Part shown: piece after piece, positions 44,886 to 52,512 of the stretch | Layout: each line of letters begins with the position of its first letter | How positions within the stretch are numbered: the first letter of the stretch is position 1 | The notes under the pieces: model-generated | Seen by the model: the letters and a program-made list of their open reading frames with translations, nothing else | Told to the model about the DNA's origin: nothing | Database searches by the model: none | Program-made: the position numbers and the translations under genes | Assembly: GCF_010726645.1 (NCBI RefSeq) | Contig: NZ_AP022563.1 | Location: forward strand, 4,278,001 to 4,342,000 | Reading direction: 5' to 3' | Length of the DNA: 64,000 bases | Source: Mycolicibacterium duvalii | GTDB lineage: Bacteria; Actinomycetota; Actinomycetes; Mycobacteriales; Mycobacteriaceae

Positions 44886-45205
44886 GAGCGGACCAACCGG
44901 GCGATGGCCGCCGACGCCTCGGCGAGCTTGGCGTCGGCCTCGGCGCCGCCCGCGGCGACCGCGTGGCTCACGCAGTGGCCCAGGTGCTCGTCGAGCAGCC
45001 CCAGCGCCACCGACTGCAGCGCGCTGTTGACCGCGCTGATCTGGGTCAGCACGTCGATGCAGTACTTGTCCTCGTCGATCATCTTCGCGATGCCCCGCAC
45101 CTGCCCCTCGATGCGCCGCAGGCGTCGGGCGTAGTTCTCCTTCTGCGCCGAATAGCCATGCGGGGCTTCGGCTTCGGACGCCCCGGCGTCTACCGGATCA
45201 GTCAC
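44882..45205 (-). CDS. ricR: Copper-sensing repressor RicR (CsoR family)
   Basis: A 107-residue CsoR-type repressor. The Cu(I) ligands Cys49, His74 and Cys78 (KYCIDVL and DEHLGHCVS) have exactly the spacing of CsoR Cys36-His61-Cys65. RRLRRIEGQVRGI is the DNA-contacting helix signature. It is equivalent to Rv0190. GTG at 45205 overlaps the stop of the DUF305 lipoprotein gene by four bases (GTGA), so the two form an operon. A palindrome of RicR type lies in front of that operon, implying copper-relieved autorepression. Confidence 0.92.
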   Translation of the reverse strand: MTDPVDAGASEAEAPHGYSAQKENYARRLRRIEGQVRGIAKMIDEDKYCIDVLTQISAVNSALQSVALGLLDEHLGHCVSHAVAAGGAEADAKLAEASAAIARLVRS

Positions 45206-45807
45206 CCGAGCTCCTTCTGCAGTTGTCTCATCTGTTCGATCTCGGCCTCCTGCGTCGCCACCATCTGGCGGGCCATCGCGATGGCGTCCACGTTGGCGCC
45301 GTTGGCGATCTGGGCCTTGGCCATCTCGACGGCTCCCCGGTGGTGGTCGATCATCGACGCCAACCACAGTGTGTCGAACTCGGGGCCGCTCAGCGACCGC
45401 AACCGCTCCATCGTCGCGGCGTCGACCATCCCCGGCATCGACGTGTGCGCGGCGTGGCCATCCGCCTCGCCGGCCTCCGGGTTCTCGTTCCACTGCACCA
45501 GCAACACGTTGAGCACGTTGATCTCCGGTTGCTGGACTGTGGCGATCTGCTCGGCCAGCGCCTGCACCTGCGGATTGGTGGAACGTTCGGACACCAGCTC
45601 CGACAGCTCGATGGCCTGCTTGTGGTGGGTCACCATGTTGGTGGCGAACGCCACGTCGTCGGCGTCGAACCCGGCCGGCTCGCCGGAGATCACCGGCGAC
45701 TCCAGGGTGCTCTGGCCGGCGCTGTCCCCCTCCGGCGCCGAACCGCCGCACCCGACGGGCGTCAACAGCACCAGCGCGACGCAGACCCGCGCGATCATCC
45801 GTCTCAT
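45202..45807 (-). CDS. DUF305 lipoprotein in the RicR operon
   Basis: A 201-residue exported protein with a basic N-terminus, hydrophobic core and the likely lipobox TPVGC near residue 20, so probably a lipoprotein. The DUF305 domain follows, with the paired His motifs NMVTHHKQAIELS and SMIDHHRGAVEMAKAQI and a HAAHTSMPGM segment; these His/Met-rich motifs could bind copper. Being first in an operon with RicR and preceded by its operator, it is probably a copper-handling protein outside the membrane. That role is inference; DUF305 proteins are poorly characterised. Confidence 0.85.
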   Translation of the reverse strand: MRRMIARVCVALVLLTPVGCGGSAPEGDSAGQSTLESPVISGEPAGFDADDVAFATNMVTHHKQAIELSELVSERSTNPQVQALAEQIATVQQPEINVLNVLLVQWNENPEAGEADGHAAHTSMPGMVDAATMERLRSLSGPEFDTLWLASMIDHHRGAVEMAKAQIANGANVDAIAMARQMVATQEAEIEQMRQLQKELG

Positions 45808-45823
45808 GCAGACAGCGTACAAG

Positions 45824-45838
45824 TACCCCGCGGGGGTA
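45824..45838. promoter_or_regulatory. RicR-type copper operator
   Basis: TACCCC-GCG-GGGGTA is a perfect palindrome with 6-base arms, 17 bases upstream of the DUF305 lipoprotein start and 48 bases upstream of ilvD. It agrees with the TACCC-N5-GGGTA form of RicR boxes as I recall them. Position over the promoter supports repression released by Cu(I). Confidence 0.8.
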
Positions 45839-45885
45839 TCGTCATCGGTTTTGTCGCGGCAAATGCCAGGCGCATAATCGAGGCC

Positions 45886-47598
45886 ATGCCCGCAGACCCC
45901 ACCCAGGCCAGCCCCGACATCAAGCCGCGCAGCCGCGACGTCACCGACGGTCTCGAGAAGGCCGCGGCCCGCGGCATGCTGCGCGCGGTGGGGATGGGCG
46001 ACGACGACTGGGCCAAACCGCAGATCGGTGTCGGCTCGTCGTGGAACGAGATCACCCCGTGCAACATGTCACTGCAGCGGCTGGCCCAGTCCGTCAAGGC
46101 CGGTGTGCGCGAAGCCGACGGCTTCCCGCTCGAGTTCGGCACCATCTCGGTCTCCGACGGCATCTCGATGGGCCACGAGGGCATGCACTTCTCACTGGTG
46201 TCCCGCGAGGTGATCGCCGACAGCGTCGAGACCGTGGTGCAGGCCGAACGCCTCGACGGCACGGTGCTGCTGGCCGGCTGCGACAAGTCCATCCCCGGCA
46301 TGCTGATGGCCGCGGCGCGCCTGGACCTGGCCTCGGTGTTCTTCTACAACGGCTCGATCATGCCCGGCGTCGCCAAGCTCACCGACGGCAGTGAGAAGGA
46401 AGTCACCATCATCGACGCCTTCGAAGCCGTCGGCGCCTGCGCACGCGGCCTGATGTCCCGGGAGGACGTCGGCATCATCGAGCGCGCGATCTGTCCCGGC
46501 GAGGGCGCGTGCGGTGGCATGTACACCGCCAACACCATGGCCTCCGCGGCCGAAGCGCTCGGAATGTCGCTGCCGGGCAGCGCATCTCCGGTCGCGGTCG
46601 ACAGACGTCGGGACGAGTACGCACGCCGGTCCGGTGCGGCCGTGGTCGAGATGCTGCGCCGCGGCATCACCGCCCGCGACATCCTGACCAAGGAGGCCTT
46701 CGAGAACGCGATCGCGGTGGTGATGGCCTTCGGCGGATCCACCAACGCCGTGCTGCACCTGCTGGCCATCGCCTACGAGGCCAATGTCAAACTGGCGCTG
46801 GAGGACTTCACCCGCATCGGGCAGAAGGTGCCGCACCTGGCCGACGTCAAACCGTTCGGCCGGCACGTGATGAAGCACGTCGACGAGATCGGCGGGGTGC
46901 CCGTGGTGATGAAAGCCCTGCTGGACGCCGGTCTGCTGCACGGGGATTGCCTGACCGTCACCGGTCAGACGATGGCCGAGAACCTGGCCCACATCGAGCC
47001 GCCGGATCCCGACGGCAAGGTGCTGCGGGCGATGACCAACCCGATCCACCCCACCGGCGGCATCACCATCCTGCACGGCTCGCTGGCGCCCGAGGGCGCG
47101 GTGGTCAAGTCCGCCGGATTCGACTCCGATGTGTTCGAAGGCACCGCACGGGTTTTCGAGCGGGAGCGGGCCGCGCTGGACGCGCTCGAAGACGGCACCA
47201 TCACCCACGGCGACGTGGTCGTCATCCGCTATGAGGGCCCCAAGGGCGGTCCCGGCATGCGCGAGATGCTCGCCATCACCGGCGCGATCAAGGGCGCCGG
47301 CCTCGGCAAGGACGTGCTGTTGATGACCGACGGCCGGTTCTCCGGCGGCACCACCGGTCTGTGCGTCGGCCACATCGCCCCGGAGGCCGTCGACGGCGGG
47401 CCGATCGCGTTCGTCCGTGACGGTGACCGGATTCGCCTCGACGTCGCCAACGGCACGCTCGACATCCTGGTCGACGCCGACGAGTTCGACGCGCGCAAAG
47501 CCGGTTTCGAGCCGCTGCCACCGCGCTACACCACCGGCGTGCTGGCCAAGTACACCAAGCTGGTGGGTTCGGCGGCGGTCGGCGCGGTCTGCACCTAG
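45886..47598 (+). CDS. ilvD: Dihydroxy-acid dehydratase
   Basis: A 570-residue iron-sulfur dehydratase for the third step of valine, isoleucine and leucine synthesis. Cluster ligands are Cys59 (TPCN), Cys132 (GCDKS) and Cys209 (GACGGMYTANTM). The C-terminal half contains GRFSGGTTGLCVGHIAPEA. The length and motifs match Rv0189c. The ATG at 45886 begins MPADPTQASPDIKPRSRDVTDG; the gene shares a 78-base intergenic region with the copper operon, so the RicR box could also influence ilvD, a dehydratase whose cluster is copper-sensitive in other bacteria. Confidence 0.97.
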   Translation: MPADPTQASPDIKPRSRDVTDGLEKAAARGMLRAVGMGDDDWAKPQIGVGSSWNEITPCNMSLQRLAQSVKAGVREADGFPLEFGTISVSDGISMGHEGMHFSLVSREVIADSVETVVQAERLDGTVLLAGCDKSIPGMLMAAARLDLASVFFYNGSIMPGVAKLTDGSEKEVTIIDAFEAVGACARGLMSREDVGIIERAICPGEGACGGMYTANTMASAAEALGMSLPGSASPVAVDRRRDEYARRSGAAVVEMLRRGITARDILTKEAFENAIAVVMAFGGSTNAVLHLLAIAYEANVKLALEDFTRIGQKVPHLADVKPFGRHVMKHVDEIGGVPVVMKALLDAGLLHGDCLTVTGQTMAENLAHIEPPDPDGKVLRAMTNPIHPTGGITILHGSLAPEGAVVKSAGFDSDVFEGTARVFERERAALDALEDGTITHGDVVVIRYEGPKGGPGMREMLAITGAIKGAGLGKDVLLMTDGRFSGGTTGLCVGHIAPEAVDGGPIAFVRDGDRIRLDVANGTLDILVDADEFDARKAGFEPLPPRYTTGVLAKYTKLVGSAAVGAVCT

Positions 47599-47644
47599 AC
47601 GTAGGGAAGCGCCGGCTCGCCGAGCGTCCGGTGACGGCTGCGCC

Positions 47645-47656
47645 TGTGACGTCACA
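47645..47656. promoter_or_regulatory. Palindrome upstream of the nitroreductase gene
   Basis: TGTGACGTCACA is a perfect 12-base palindrome 81 bases upstream of the nitroreductase start. It has CRP-like half-sites but only a 2-base spacer, so it is not a normal CRP site. It may be an operator for another regulator. Confidence 0.35.
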
Positions 47657-47736
47657 ATTTCCTCTCTGAATCCCCCTGCTGACAGCTCTTAGAATGGCGC
47701 CGTACCCCATGGTTTCGGCGTCAGGAGGTGAGGGGT

Positions 47737-48570
47737 TTGGCCACGGCGTTCCCCGATGCCGCGGTGCTGGAACGCGCGCTGGACCTGGCGGCCCATGCCC
47801 CGTCGGCGCGCAACGCGCAGCCGTGGCGGTGGCACGTCGACCGGCGGGGCGTGCAGCTGTTCGCCGACTGGGAGCGCCGCCTCGGTGACAGCGACTCCGA
47901 CCGCCGCGATGTGGTGCTCAGCTGCGGCGCCGTCCTGCACCACTGCGCAGTCGCGCTGGCGGCCGCGGGCTGGTCGAGTCGGATCCATCGGTTCCCCGAC
48001 GCACGTCCGTCCCCCGGCGATGACGGCCTGCTGGCGACCATCGAGCTGGAGCGACGCGCGCCGGGCAGCTTGGAGCTGGCGGAGGCCATCGTCCGGCGGC
48101 GCGCCGACCGCCGGCCCTACGCCGGTGCGCTGCCCCCGGGCACGATCGAGCTGCTCGTGCTCCGCGCGGAACGTTTCGGCGTCCACCTGGCGGTGGTGCC
48201 GACGGTGCGGTGGGCCCGCCTCGGTGACACCGAGTTCGCGCTGCGCTACGGCGACGACAGGCCGGGGCACCCGGGCGACGACGCCACCATGCTGGTGCTG
48301 GCGACCGCCACCGACACTGACGCGGACCGGTTACGCGCCGGGGAGGCGCTCAGTGACCTGACGCTGTCGGCCTCCGCCCTCGGGCTGGCCTCGTGTCCGC
48401 TGACCGAGCCGCTCCGCGATGCCCGTAACCGGCTCGCCCTGGCCTGTGAGGTGTTCGACGGCGAGGCCTATCCGCAGGCGCTGTTGCGGCTCGGGCGGGC
48501 GTCCGGGGACCCCCTGCCACCGATGAAGCGACGATCCGTCGCGGAGACGACGACGTTTCACCTGAACTGA
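47737..48570 (+). CDS. Acg-family nitroreductase-like protein
   Basis: A 277-residue flavin-type protein similar to the mycobacterial Acg family (Rv2032, Rv3131, Rv3127), with HAPSARNAQPWRWHVD near residue 20, RRADRRPYAGALP near 125 and GLASCPLTEPL near 220. In Acg the flavin cofactor is bound but the site is occluded, so activity is uncertain. The TTG at 47737 is preferred because AGGAGG (47723-47728) lies eight bases upstream; a GTG at 47728 overlaps that site. No DosR box was found, unlike the M. tuberculosis members of the hypoxia regulon. Confidence 0.8.
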   Translation: MATAFPDAAVLERALDLAAHAPSARNAQPWRWHVDRRGVQLFADWERRLGDSDSDRRDVVLSCGAVLHHCAVALAAAGWSSRIHRFPDARPSPGDDGLLATIELERRAPGSLELAEAIVRRRADRRPYAGALPPGTIELLVLRAERFGVHLAVVPTVRWARLGDTEFALRYGDDRPGHPGDDATMLVLATATDTDADRLRAGEALSDLTLSASALGLASCPLTEPLRDARNRLALACEVFDGEAYPQALLRLGRASGDPLPPMKRRSVAETTTFHLN

Positions 48571-48574
48571 GGCA

Positions 48575-49015
48575 TCACGAACGCTTGACCTGGAGCACTC
48601 TCTTGCGCAGCCCCTTGGTGGCGGTGTCCATCAGGCCCTGCGCACCCTTGCGGATCAGGAAACCGGGCAGTGGCACGGTGGTGTCGACCGTCAGTTCCAG
48701 GCGCACCCGCGTTCCGTCGCGGTCGGGCACCAAGGTGTAGCGGCCGTCCTGCGCCCGCTGCTGTTTGGAACTGACCAGGGTCCAGCTGACCCCGTCGTCG
48801 TGCACCTCGTAGTCGAGGATCTGCTCGTCGCTGACGCCGACGATCTTGACGACCTGGCGGGACCGCTTCGGCCTGCCCTGCTCGTCGCGCTCGAGGACCT
48901 CGACCCGCTCGTGGGCCGACGACCAGTCCGGCAGGGTCTCGATGTCGAACAGCACCGCGAGAATTTCGTCCGAGGTGGCCTCGATGACGATCTCGCGGGA
49001 CTCGGTGATGGCCAT
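48575..49015 (-). CDS. SRPBCC (polyketide cyclase/START-like) family protein
   Basis: A 146-residue START-fold protein: MAITESREIVIEATSDEILAVLFDIETLPDW at the start and a C-terminal helix with GFLIRKGAQGLMDTATKGL. The fold binds hydrophobic ligands in a central cavity. The closest family resemblance I recall is Rv0164-type proteins. No catalytic residues are defined. The gene is followed on the same strand, 40 bases upstream, by a second SRPBCC gene, suggesting a small operon. Confidence 0.75.
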   Translation of the reverse strand: MAITESREIVIEATSDEILAVLFDIETLPDWSSAHERVEVLERDEQGRPKRSRQVVKIVGVSDEQILDYEVHDDGVSWTLVSSKQQRAQDGRYTLVPDRDGTRVRLELTVDTTVPLPGFLIRKGAQGLMDTATKGLRKRVLQVKRS

Positions 49016-49056
49016 GGCGGGCAGATTAGCCCGATTGCCGCTGGTTGAAACAGCGG

Positions 49057-49482
49057 TCAGGGCCGACCGGTGACCTGCGGAGGCTGCGGTCTCCCACCCG
49101 CGGCGTCCACGGCCATCTTCTCGATGCGCCGCAACGCCGTCGCCAGCACCGGCAGATACGCCGGCCCCCACACCGGGGCGCTCATCCAGGCCCGGCACCG
49201 CTGCCCGCCCGGTTCGACGCCGTGGCGGGTGGCCGGCACGCCCGCGACCCGCCAGCCCCACATCCGGCCGGGATCGAGTTCACTGATGGTGAAGGGCAAC
49301 GGGACCCCGACGGGCGTCCACACCCGCCCGGTCGCGCCCAGTTCGAAACCGGCGCCGTCGAGCGTGGCTCCGGTGACCGTCGGACCCCACTGCGGCCAGG
49401 CCTCGAGGTCGACGAGGATCTGCCACACCGTGTCCGCGGGCGCCTCGATGTCCCTGCTGACCGTCCACATGCGCGGGGGCAT
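49057..49482 (-). CDS. SRPBCC family protein
   Basis: A 141-residue START-fold protein: MWTVSRDIEAPADTVWQILVDLEAWPQWGPTV at the start, GPAYLPVLATALRRIEKMAVDAAGGR as the C-terminal helix. Ligand and role unknown. ATG at 49482 or at 49470 are both possible starts. It is upstream of another SRPBCC gene and downstream of a methyltransferase gene on the same strand. Confidence 0.7.
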   Translation of the reverse strand: MPPRMWTVSRDIEAPADTVWQILVDLEAWPQWGPTVTGATLDGAGFELGATGRVWTPVGVPLPFTISELDPGRMWGWRVAGVPATRHGVEPGGQRCRAWMSAPVWGPAYLPVLATALRRIEKMAVDAAGGRPQPPQVTGRP

Positions 49483-49510
49483 ACCCGAACGCGCCGCTGC
49501 CGGAAACCTG

Positions 49511-50191
49511 CTAGCTCGGCTGCGAGACGAGCGCGATCGCGAAACCGTCCCAGCCCTTGGTGCCGACGGTCTGGATGGCGGCGGTGTCGAGCCGAGGGTG
49601 CGCACCCATCATCTCGAGCATGTCGCGCACGGCGCGGGCCTGCTGGTCGTCCGGTCGGGGCTCGAGCACCCGGCCGTTGCGGGCGATGTTGTCGACGACG
49701 ATGACCGTGCCCGGTGCGCCCAGCTGGATCGCCCATTCCACATAGGCGACGTTGTTCTCCTTGTCGGCGTCGATGAAGACCAACCCGAAGGGTTCGCCGC
49801 CCTGCAGGGTGGGCAGGGTGTCCAGCGCCGCACCGACGGCGATCTCGACGCGGTCGGAGACGCCGGCGCGCTCGAGGTTGGCGCGGGCCACTTCGGCGTG
49901 GGCCGGCTCGAATTCCAGTGTGACCACCGCGCCGTCGGGGCCGACGGCTCGCGCCAGCGCGATGGTGCTGTACCCGGCCAGCGTGCCGATCTCCAGCACC
50001 CGCCGGGCGCCGGCCATGCGCACCAGCAGCGACAGCAGTTTGGCGTGCTGAGCGGACACCTCGATCGGCGGCATGCCCGCGGCGTCGGCCGCCTCGCGCG
50101 CCCCGCGCAACGCGTCGTCCTCGGTGTACAGCAGCCGGGTGAGCAGATCGTCGAACGCGGCCCAGTCAGGCATCCGGTCAGGGGTGGTCAC
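49511..50191 (-). CDS. O-methyltransferase, class I SAM (Rv0187-like)
   Basis: A 226-residue catechol-O-methyltransferase-like enzyme. The SAM motif is VLEIGTLAGYSTIALA near residue 67; metal-binding candidates are VFIDADKENN (Asp) and VVDNIARNG (Asp-Asn), as in divalent-metal O-methyltransferases. The family normally acts on caffeoyl-CoA-like or catechol substrates; the one here is unknown. GTG at 50191 begins the conserved N-terminus; ATG at 50173 is possible. The start is 10 bases from the end of the SprT-like gene upstream. Confidence 0.88.
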   Translation of the reverse strand: MTTPDRMPDWAAFDDLLTRLLYTEDDALRGAREAADAAGMPPIEVSAQHAKLLSLLVRMAGARRVLEIGTLAGYSTIALARAVGPDGAVVTLEFEPAHAEVARANLERAGVSDRVEIAVGAALDTLPTLQGGEPFGLVFIDADKENNVAYVEWAIQLGAPGTVIVVDNIARNGRVLEPRPDDQQARAVRDMLEMMGAHPRLDTAAIQTVGTKGWDGFAIALVSQPS

Positions 50192-50201
50192 ACTCCCGAC
50201 G

Positions 50202-50693
50202 CTACGTGACCCGCTCCTGGGCGTAGACCACGCGCAGGACATGGGCCACCTCGGCGCCCATGACCGCACCGGCCAGCTCGCTGAACGTCGCAACGAACGC
50301 CGGACCGTGCGGCGGGTCAGCGTCGCAGAGGTGGTGGGCAATCTCGTGTAGCACCACCAGTTCTCGCAAGGCCCAGCCGCTGCGCTGGTCGGGCACGGCG
50401 ACCACCGCGCCGTCTTCGGCGCGCTCGTAGTGCGCTGCGCCCACGCCTCGCCGCGGCCGCACCCGCAGCGGGGCGGCATCCGGCCATCGTCGTCGTACCG
50501 CGGGGTGGGCCAGCACGTCGTCGACGTAGGTCTGCACGGCGGCCGCGGACGCGAACCTCGCCTCGGGCGGCAGCGTCAGCGCCGTACCGAAGAATTCCAC
50601 GACGGGGTTGTTGCGTTCGGCAGCGCGGTCGAACATGGTCCGCACGAATTGTTCTGCGGCATAGACCTTTGCGCGCTGGCTGTCGCGGCTCAC
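50202..50693 (-). CDS. TIGR04338-type SprT-like metallohydrolase (Rv0185-like)
   Basis: A 163-residue protein with a zinc site HEIAHH at residues 116-121 and a third candidate ligand His129 in PPHGPAF, the layout of SprT-like metallohydrolases. The rest is helical, without signal peptide. Its GTG start overlaps the stop of the DUF2786 gene by four bases, so the two are coupled, the order Rv0185-Rv0184. The substrate is unknown; protein or peptide cleavage is inference from the fold. Confidence 0.8.
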   Translation of the reverse strand: MSRDSQRAKVYAAEQFVRTMFDRAAERNNPVVEFFGTALTLPPEARFASAAAVQTYVDDVLAHPAVRRRWPDAAPLRVRPRRGVGAAHYERAEDGAVVAVPDQRSGWALRELVVLHEIAHHLCDADPPHGPAFVATFSELAGAVMGAEVAHVLRVVYAQERVT

Positions 50694-51442
50694 CGTTCCA
50701 GCGCCGAGCGCGCTCCCGCCAGCTCGCCGTCCCCGCCCAGCTTGGCGCGGCGTCCGGCCCGGTCCCCCGCCCGCCGGGCCGCCGACGAGTAACCCGCCGT
50801 CGCGCTGGTCGCGCGCCACGTCCCGCGCGCCTTCGACGTCTGCCGGTAGTAGTCCTTGAGCTCGAGGTCCTTGTTGCGCAACGCGATCGCCGTACCGGGG
50901 TGGCGGGCAGGGCTTGCGGTGGCTTCCTGGCGGGCCTGTTCGCGCGCCTCGGCGAGCCGTTGGCCGACCCGCGCCCCGAACGCGAGCTGGAAGTTGATGC
51001 GCGCGGTGATCGTGGGTGTCGGCCGGTGCGCGCCGGAGGCGATGTACTCGTTGGACGCCCGCACCATCTGCAGCACCAGGCTGCTGTACAACGCCTGCGT
51101 CGCGTCGATGTCCTCGGCGAAGCCGTAGGCGTACACGAACGTCGAATTCGACGCGATGTCACACTTGACGTCGTTGGCCGCGGCGATCAGCACGAACAGC
51201 TGCACATAGGTACGCAGGCCCCGCGCACCCGCCTCCCCGATGGTGACCGTGCGCTGCACGGGGGTCTGCGCCGCGGTGCGTTGCGCGCCGTGGCTGCGCG
51301 CCACGGCGAGGTCGATCGACGTCGCGGTGGCCAGCCGTTGCGCGGCCGCCATGAACGCCTCGGCCTCGTGCGGGTTGTCGGTGCCCTCGGCCTGGCGCAA
51401 CAGCGCGGCGATCCGGGCCAGCATCTTCTCGTCGGTACTCAT
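50690..51442 (-). CDS. DUF2786 protein (Rv0184-like)
   Basis: A 250-residue protein whose N-terminal DUF2786 part has KMLARIAALLRQAEGTDNPHEAEAFMAAAQRLATATSID, a helical pair. The C-terminal portion is basic (SKARGTWRATSATAGYSSAARRAGDRAGRRAK) and could contact nucleic acid. DUF2786 occurs in phage and bacterial proteins of unknown role, often next to a metallohydrolase like this one. The coupling to the TIGR04338 gene suggests joint function. Confidence 0.75.
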   Translation of the reverse strand: MSTDEKMLARIAALLRQAEGTDNPHEAEAFMAAAQRLATATSIDLAVARSHGAQRTAAQTPVQRTVTIGEAGARGLRTYVQLFVLIAAANDVKCDIASNSTFVYAYGFAEDIDATQALYSSLVLQMVRASNEYIASGAHRPTPTITARINFQLAFGARVGQRLAEAREQARQEATASPARHPGTAIALRNKDLELKDYYRQTSKARGTWRATSATAGYSSAARRAGDRAGRRAKLGGDGELAGARSALER

Positions 51443-51522
51443 GACGACGACCGTAGGGCTCGGCTGAGACATCTCATCGTCGGGCCGACTCTCCTATCCC
51501 CACAACCGAATTCATCCACAGG

Positions 51523-52512
51523 TCACTTGCCGACGAACTCGTCGAGTGTCGCGACGACCTGCGGCGAGAGCGGCTCCTTGCTGGCGTAGTTGGCGATGCT
51601 GTCGCTCGGGTCGTCGCGCAGCACGTGATTCACGCCGGTCAGTTCGACGAGTGTGAGGTCGGTGTGGCTCAGCGCGTCGGCCAGCGGGCGGATCGCGTCG
51701 CAGCGGGCCTGGCTGTCGGCGTCCGAACACGTCAGCAGCACCGGTGTGCCCGGCGGTACCTCGGCCGCCAGGGCCAGCGGGTCGATCTTGTCGGCTTCGG
51801 CCACCGCGGCGACATTGCCGGCGTTGACGATCGCGGTCAGCCCGTCGGGCAGGTCCTCGGGCACCGTGCCGGTGGCGCGGATCTGCTCGACGGCCGACCG
51901 CCAGGTGGCCATCGTCTCCGGCGCCCCGTCGGCCTCGACGCGTGCGGTGATGATGTCGAGGTAGCGGCCCGGCAGCGGCTGGAAGAGCCCCAGGGAGTGG
52001 ACCTTCGGAGCCTGTGCCCCGTCGTCGCCGGCCAGCGTCATCGCGTGGATGGCACCCTCGCCCAGCCCGTAGACCGACAGCCGTTCGGTGCCAGGCTGTG
52101 CAGCCAGGAACGTCGCCGCCGCGCGGGCGCCGGTGGTGTAGACGGCACTGACCACCGCGGCCGGATCCGCCGCATAGCGGCCCAGCCCGGTGCGGCCGGT
52201 CCCGACCTTGTCGTAGCGCAGGCTCGCCACCTCGCGCTCGGAGAGCAGCTCGGCGAGCTGGCGCATGTTGCCGATCGGGCCGGCGACCTGGTTGTCGCCG
52301 TTGCGGTCGGTGTTGCCGCTCTCGGAGATCAGCAGCACGGCCGGTCCCGGATCGTCGCCGCGGTGCCGGTAGGTGCCGTGCACGGTCAGCCCGTCGGCGT
52401 CGAACGTCACCTCCTCGTCGGTCCAGCCGGCCCCGGCCGGTCCGTCCGACGAACACCCCGTCACGGCTGTCCAGACGACAGCCGAGACCATCAGCGCGGC
52501 AAGCGCTTTCAC
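51523..52512 (-). CDS. Lipoprotein alpha/beta hydrolase-like, nucleophile Ser missing
   Basis: A 329-residue exported protein with lipobox AVTGC (Cys20), so a lipoprotein. The fold is that of alpha/beta hydrolases (LLISESGNTDRNGD, YDKVGTGRTG, LTCSDADSQARCDAI, ELTGVNHVLRDDPSDS near the end supplying an Asp and a His), but where GxSxG should stand the sequence is GLGEG (149-153), with Gly151 in the Ser place. Either it has lost hydrolase activity or uses another nucleophile. It is coupled to the monoacylglycerol lipase gene by a GTGA overlap, so it might assist that lipase outside the cell membrane; this is inference. Confidence 0.72.
   Translation of the reverse strand: MKALAALMVSAVVWTAVTGCSSDGPAGAGWTDEEVTFDADGLTVHGTYRHRGDDPGPAVLLISESGNTDRNGDNQVAGPIGNMRQLAELLSEREVASLRYDKVGTGRTGLGRYAADPAAVVSAVYTTGARAAATFLAAQPGTERLSVYGLGEGAIHAMTLAGDDGAQAPKVHSLGLFQPLPGRYLDIITARVEADGAPETMATWRSAVEQIRATGTVPEDLPDGLTAIVNAGNVAAVAEADKIDPLALAAEVPPGTPVLLTCSDADSQARCDAIRPLADALSHTDLTLVELTGVNHVLRDDPSDSIANYASKEPLSPQVVATLDEFVGK

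Noticed and set aside
44882..45751. A longer ricR reading frame starting inside the DUF305 gene
   Set aside because: The GTG at 45205 in the GTGA overlap gives a normal CsoR-family length; the extension is the off-frame of the lipoprotein gene.
47645..47656. TGTGACGTCACA as a CRP site
   Set aside because: The two half-sites are only two bases apart, while CRP needs six; kept only as an unassigned palindrome.
47599..47736. A DosR box before the Acg-like gene
   Set aside because: No sequence resembling the DosR 20-base palindrome is visible in the gap.
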